Origin: Suillus spraguei
Taxonomy: Eukaryota; Basidiomycota; Agaricomycetes; Boletales; Suillaceae
Length of the DNA: 64,000 nt
Direction: 5' to 3'
Assembly: GCA_016800925.1 (NCBI GenBank)
Contig: JABCPU010000187.1
Coordinates: 1 to 64,000 of the forward strand
Part shown: positions 58,520 through 64,000 of the stretch, one piece after another
Numbering within the stretch: the stretch's first letter is position 1
Layout: every line of letters begins with the position of its first letter
Position numbers and translations under genes: made by a program
The notes under the pieces: generated by a model
What the model was told of the DNA's origin: nothing
The model's database searches: none
Seen by the model: the letters and a program-made list of their open reading frames with translations, nothing else

Positions 58520-59715
58520 TCGTAGAGCTGCTATCATCTCTTAATGCTATCAATAACCTGTTGCATGCGCAACTAGCAGCAGTTAAGCGGTCGTGGTCGC
58601 CAGCACAAAAGTCGTCTCCTTCACCTTCAGTCTCTTCCGCGCCTCATTTTCCTCTTATCTCTCGCCAACCCGCTCCCTCCATCACCAACAAACGTTCAAA
58701 AGCTCCCAGACCGCCGAAAACGAGTGCTGAAGCAGAAGCTTACCTTCGCGACATTCTGGCCGGTATTAATCCAGGAGCTGCAAATACCTTTTCCGTCTTC
58801 AAGCAGACCCTAGCGCAGATCCTTCTACCGCTCAAAGTATGTCTTTGAAAATCTTAGCTTGGCGGTCTGGAAGAATGTTTGTTGACCTCGGTCGAGGTTC
58901 TCGACGGAGAGAACATGGTCAAGTATTGTCGTTGTTGGAAGATCGCCAATGGCCTTTATGAACCTAGGTACGCAGCCAAGATCAGGAGTCCAATTACTCC
59001 ACTGACAGCGACATTGAAAACAAGAGCTTAGACGATCAAGATCAGCCTATCACACCCCAATGCCAAATCATCCCTGTTGTCCCAGGTTATCGACATCTCC
59101 CTCAAGTCCTGCCACTTCCTGGTACGATACCCCCGATAGGCACGATACCCTCGGATCATCGATACAACCCTTGATGGCTCTAATGGTTCTCATAGAATTA
59201 AATCTCTACCACCCTCCTTGGAGCTGGCGATCAATGATCATTCACCCTCTACATCAACGCCTCGTCCTGCAACACACGTTAGTCCTCCTATTCCATCAAT
59301 ATCTACTACCGTTCCGGAATCGCCAATATCTATCATGACAGCCAGGCCCACTATGATGCGGTCGCCAATCAATACACCACAGGCTTCTTTGGACGCTCCA
59401 ACATCAAAGCACAACAGGGAGAAACACCTTGCCAATACAATGGAGAGCGAAGGCTGTTCTGACGAGGAAAGTGGGACATCTAGTTTATCTACTTACTTGG
59501 ATGTTTCTTCTCCTGGTGTATCACCGGCAGTATCGTCAAATGTCTACCAGGGGGACTTCAGTCTCTCCATCGCCTTATGCTACACTATACCAAGCCAGGG
59601 CATATTCCCGGTCGGAGTAAACGACCAGAGCGGTGCATGTATGCTGTAGTCGCACATATTGCGAACATGATGAGAAATGTGTCAATCAATCAAGGAGTCT
59701 ACAGCTCATGATTCG
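58520..59715 (+). pseudogene. Truncated duplicate of the ubiquitin protease (from 24490-25995)
   Basis: The sequence follows the middle and end of exon 4 and the start of intron 4 of the gene at 22825-26212: NLLHAQLAAVKRSWSP, RQPAPSIT, PPKTSAEAEAYLRDILAGIN, NREKH and ESEGCSDEESGTS. It is frameshifted and about 210 bases (matching 25640-25850) are missing. Intron sequence is included, so it is a DNA copy and not a retrocopy. Neither the Cys box nor the His box is present; no active protein can be made. It lies 33 kb from its source, in the same orientation. Confidence 0.9.
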
Positions 59716-59917
59716 TTTGCTCACGGACAGCTATAGGTGCCGCACCTTCCAGGGCGTGATGTCAGCGAGACATTCAAACGCTATTTGCAAGAGAGGAAGA
59801 GGAGAAGACAACGGCACACGTAGTGCACATACTTATCTTATGGTGAACGTCCCAGTCCAAACGTGAACGATTTGTTTATTCGTAGTACTGATACAAGGAT
59901 GTGAGAGTCCTAAACGA

Positions 59918-61967
59918 TTACAGTCGAATGCCAATGTTGACATGAACGGCTTTAACGTTTGTATAGCTAAACCAAGTATCATGAGTGCGACGTCGTTTTG
60001 CAGGACATGAGCTCACTTTTCCAAAGCATATTCACTCAGTTCACGACCAATTCCTGATTGCTTGAAGCCTCCGAATGGCATCGATATTTCAGTCTGGTTG
60101 GCGCAATTTATCTGCCAGGCGTCATTACACCACAAACGCGCAAGATGAGATAACGAAGAAACGAACCCATGCAGTACCTGCTTCGAGAGCGTGTGCAACG
60201 CGGATTGCTCTGTCGATATCCTTGGTGAACACCGATGCGGCGAGTCCGTATGATGTATCATTAGCCTGTTCAACAACCTCTAGAAAATTGTTAGGGATAC
60301 GATGACCAGACACAAGAACAATCTTACTATCCTCGGTCTGGAACTTCATGACGCACGCGACAGGGCCAAATATCTCCTCTCTGACGATTTTCATGTCGGG
60401 CTGGCACTCCGTGAAAATTGTTGGCTCGATAAAGTATCCCTCTTGGCCAATCTGCTTGCCACCAAGGTGTACTGTAGCACCATCGTTCTTGCCGGAGGTA
60501 ATGTATCCCATGATGCGCTTTACAGGCATCAAAGTGTGTTTATAATGAAATTAAATAAACGAACCTCGAATTGAGTCTTGGACACCTGTGGCCCTTGGTA
60601 CGTGTCGGGTGAAAAGGGATCGCCAACCTTGATCGCACGTGCCTGTTCTGTGAACTGGTCCAAGAACTTGTCGTATATGCCTTCTTGAACAAATATACGA
60701 GAGCCTGCAGAACAATTTTGGCCATGGTTGAAGCTACAATGACGATGAGAACTAACGCAAGCCATGCAAAGGAGGAAACATACTAAATACCGTGAATAGC
60801 CCACTTGACTGCCTGCTCCAGGTCGGCGTCATCAAAGATGATATTCGGGCTCTTTCCACCAAGCTCAAGGGTGACAGGTTTCAGGTTGCTCTTCGCAGCG
60901 GCCTCCATAATTTTCCGTCCCGTCAAAGTGCTGCCAGTGAATGCAACCTTCTCGATAAGAGGATGCTCAGAAATTGCTTGTCCTGCTGTTGGACCGTATC
61001 CGTTCACGATATTAATGACACCTGGAGGAAAGCCCGCCTCCTTGATGAGGGTACAGAAGAGAAGAGCAGAAAGCGGGGTGAGTTCAGAAGGCTTCAGGAC
61101 AATAGTGTTACCGGTGGCCAGCGCAGGAGCGATCTTGAGAGAAAGAGAGAACACTAGTTAATGTAAGCTTCAGTCCAGTACGCTCTTTGAATCCACTCAC
61201 TCGGAACATTCCATGGGATAATTTGACCCTAGGCAGGAACTGAGATAACATTAAGATAACATTGAAATAAAAATTATTACCACAACACCGATGGGTTCAT
61301 GTCTGGTATAAGCTAGTTTGTTCTCATTGGTCTAGAGCGGAATGAGCTTGACTGCTGTAAAAGAGAAGAAAACGAACCTCGATCGTCTTTCCGTTGATTT
61401 TGTCAGCCCAACCAGCATAGTATTCCATGACGGCAATCGCCCCTTTGTTGTCTCGACCGTATGCGGTATTGTAGGCCTTCCCTGAAAGGTATGAGCTGCT
61501 TTAGTTAACTCAAGAGTGTCGGCGGCGCGGAGTACATACCATTAGCAAGGGCATCAAGAGCAGCAAACTCCGCGATATGTTCCTGCATCAAAACGGCGAG
61601 CTTCGACATGAGCTTTCCGCGCTGAGCTCCAGGAACTTTCAGGCCCCATGAAGTCTTGTAGGCTTTCTTCGCTGCTTTCGCAGCAATATCTATATCGGCT
61701 TTCGTCCCAGCTGCAATGGAAGTGACCACCTGTCCCGTTGCTGCAAAAATAAGTTTATGAACCCATTTGTGACGAAAGAATTCGTACCAGGATTGATGAC
61801 ACTATACGAATGAGACTGACACTCAAGTGTGCAAGGAAGAAAACTCACTCGATTGTGCCACCTTCGACAGGGTCAACAAACTCTCCGTTGATATAGAGAC
61901 CCAGAGGGATCGTAACAGTCCCCTTGTATGCAGGGGTGTCAAAAGTCTTGATGAACGTGGATGGCAT
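59918..61967 (-). CDS. Aldehyde dehydrogenase (NAD(P)+), ALDH1/2-like
   Basis: The enzyme oxidises aldehydes to acids. The start is ATG 61967 ([17 protein letters not shown]), the stop TAA 59920-59918; about 500 residues in about ten or more exons, one only 14 nt (TGTCATCAATCCTG, near 61800). Signature parts are [45 protein letters not shown], the catalytic Glu in [11 protein letters not shown], the nucleophile Cys in [24 protein letters not shown] and [19 protein letters not shown]. There is no clear targeting peptide, so a cytosolic form is likely. All major joints keep the frame. Confidence 0.92.
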
Positions 61968-62509
61968 TATGAAGGAGCTGCGACAAAGTGCAAACGATAA
62001 GGGTCAACCTGAGCAAGTCAACGCTAGGCTACTTATAGCGTCAGGAGCGACCATGCTGGATAATGAGCACATGAACAACTACAAATGACAATCTCATGGG
62101 AAGAAGGGACTATACATACCTTTTCCCCGTCACGGTGCTCCGATATTCACTTTTGTTGAGATAGTGAACATTCTAAATAGACAGTACGGATGGGCTCAGG
62201 CACATGGCTCATGTCGCCAATGATAAGATAATCGTGGTCGTGCGTCAGAAGTACTAAGAATGTAAGTCAGCAGAGCACTATTACTCTAAGCACAACTTAG
62301 CGGGATTTGCCGGAATTAGAGCTTCAACATCGACGTCTTCCTTGAATATTTCAACTTGTTAGCAAAATGCAGACAACTAATGCAAAACTCAATATCCTTC
62401 CGTTCCAAGGTACTATCAGTGCAATGCAAAACATCGTAAGTGCCCAGTTTTATGAGTGATCATGCCTGATAATAACTCCTAACACTCGCTTCAGCTTGTA
62501 CGTTCACAG
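61968..62509. other. Divergent promoter region, ALDH and F-box gene
   Basis: 542 bases between the two start codons. A short upstream exon of the F-box gene may lie near 62366-62430 (MQTTNAKLNILPFQGT...), followed by a GTAAGT donor at 62429, but the joint is not certain. No other signals are seen. Confidence 0.35.
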
Positions 62510-64000
62510 GTGGCCGTATGTCTACTATTCCAATGTTGCGAATTTTACGTTAACAAGGACGACAAGATTCCGAACCTTGAAACTCTATACCATATGTTCC
62601 CTAACACCGACCACTCTACCGTCGAGGGCCAGAACATTCTCGATATCACCACTGAGCGCCGGCAGCAGTTGGACACAGTGTTGGATGAGATCTTAGACCT
62701 GGAAGCTGTTATGGATCGGGTAAGGAATCTTCATCGAGAACTCATTGAAAAGAAGGATAAGATCACCCAGTCCATGAATTTTCATGAGGGACTCGTATCG
62801 TATATCTGGCGCCTTCCAAATGAACTCCTCTCCCAAATTTTCCATCACTGTCTTCCGGACACTGATCCAAAAATCAATCGCTTCTCGCCTCCATCAGGGC
62901 TAAAAGCACCAATGCTGTTGATGGGAATATGTCGACGATGGAGAGAGGTTGCCGCGAGCACACCCAGTCTGTGGTGCAGGTTGCATTTGGAGGTTGATGA
63001 TACAGACTGGCAGCGGGCGGCTTCCTGCTATGATTCATGGCTTAAGTGGTCGCAAGGGCTCCCCCATTCGTTGGCAGTCAGGTGCTACAAGAACAATCAT
63101 TCGACTAAACTACAGCGCCTCCTTCATCCCTACAGGAATCAGATATCGTCTCTCTCGATCTTTCTCTTCTGCAGCAACGGCGAACTTGAACTTTGGTTAA
63201 CAGGCCTCCCAGCACTCGAGGAGTTTGTTGAACGTAGACAACGACGAAGGACTTCATTGTAGTTCCTGTATTCAGCACATATTAGTCATCCGGGACTTTC
63301 TGACTTTCCTTTACTTACTCTCAACACGGTAGTGCCGCTTCCCTCAGTCTTTCTATCAGAGACTCAGGGTACGTCCATTCTTTATAATATCTGTAGCTAA
63401 TACTGATTCATTGTAGTATACAGTACACTTGCTCATAACGCATAACGCATAATAATTTATAACAAATCAGGATCTAATTTTTTCAAGATGCACAAAGCTA
63501 TCCATTTACAGGGATGAATGTGGTCCATATATCGCTGTTCACGCATAACCAAAGATACCCAGAAATGATTTTCGAGTGATTTGTTTTTTTATTTATTTAT
63601 TTATTTATGCGTTATGAGCGAGTGTACTGTACTTACATCTCTGTGTCTAGCGTGTTTTCACAGAGTTTGCCATATTCTTTAATACTCATGTTATACTAGA
63701 TTCTGTATTGCAACTGCCAACAACAATCTGCAGGTTCACGGCTATACTATGGTCGCTCTACGAGCTCTACCCGCTCGGTGATTTAGGTTCCATGTGGGGC
63801 CAAGTAACAGATATCGGGATTGGCGCAGTATCAGACCAGAACTCAGCCCTTAAATTGCTTCATTTATGTCCCAACGTTTCATCTGTGACAATGCGCGGCT
63901 CATTCTGCGGTCCAAGCCGTGCATTCGAGCCATTCACACACCCAAAAATTCAATTCTTGCGAATAGATCATACTATCAAAAGTCTGTGTAATGAGCCCCT
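62510..64000 (+). CDS. F-box protein with C-terminal repeats, incomplete at right edge
   Basis: F-box proteins recruit substrates to SCF ubiquitin ligases. The N-terminal helix RRQQLDTVLDEILDLEAVMD (coiled coil) is followed by the F-box-like part LPNELLSQIFHHCLP and MGICRRWREVAASTPSLW. After GLPALEEF the frame meets TAG at about 63260; a 36-nt in-phase intron (GTTGAACG...TTGTAG) or a nonsense change explains it, since the same frame then reads AHISHPGLSDFPLLTLNTV. An intron from about 63369 to 63662 holds a MITE (63421-63629). The last piece (63730-64000, DQNSALKLLHLCPNVSSVTM, FTHPKIQFLRID) runs off the window. The gene is probably of the large Agaricomycete F-box/LRR family. The start codon is tentative. 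Confidence 0.7.
63421..63629. mobile_element. 209-bp pogo/Fot-like MITE, TSD TA, in an F-box gene intron
   Basis: Inverted ends start CAGTACACTTGCTCATAACG (one mismatch between the two ends in about 25 bp) and TA flanks both sides (63419-63420 and 63630-63631). The right end is preceded by a TTTA repeat (63585-63607). No coding capacity. Confidence 0.9.

Overview
The window looks like an Agaricomycete (mushroom-forming basidiomycete) chromosome. The evidence is short genes cut by many 45-60 nt introns, family-typical basidiomycete proteins (GH5_5 endoglucanases, an F-box/leucine-rich protein, a MYND-finger repeat protein), and a dense mix of decayed retro- and DNA transposons. All models below were made by reading frames, splice sites and family motifs by eye; no search was run.

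Layout. 1-4459 is a nest of transposons: the 5' part of a Ty3/gypsy element (minus strand, running off the left edge), a solo LTR with a perfect 5-bp target duplication, and a 750-bp deleted hAT element with perfect ends and an 8-bp duplication, the last two sitting in one unrecognised ORF. 5133-19180 carries three paralogous secreted GH5_5 endo-beta-1,4-glucanase genes (minus strand), all apparently intact and sharing one 11-exon structure that includes a 5-nt exon. Copies 1 and 2 are separated by a dead DIRS-like tyrosine-recombinase retrotransposon, other debris and two copies of a 273-bp MITE.

19704-31983 is the conserved gene core: CIA1 (cytosolic Fe-S assembly), HIS5 (histidinol-phosphate aminotransferase), a large ubiquitin-specific protease, a putative multi-pass membrane protein and EMC2. 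32500-42300 is again transposon-rich: Harbinger and IS630/Tc1-like transposase relics, a 0.5-kb inverted repeat, a pogo-like MITE, two LTRs, and a small host gene split by one of those LTRs.

43038-48833 is a whole two-gene Harbinger element, dated by structure only. A paralogous stretch at 54430-55500 appears to be the same sequence without the insertion. 50359-63000 holds a putative bHLH-like gene, a Bin3-type RNA methyltransferase, a MYND-finger protein, a truncated duplicate of the ubiquitin protease, an aldehyde dehydrogenase and, at the right edge, an incomplete F-box gene with a MITE in an intron.

The host genes do not form a pathway. The main themes are tandem expansion of a cellulase and heavy transposon nesting. 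The inactivating changes in the transposons are mostly of the CpG-to-TpG/CpA type, which suggests cytosine-methylation decay or a RIP-like process.
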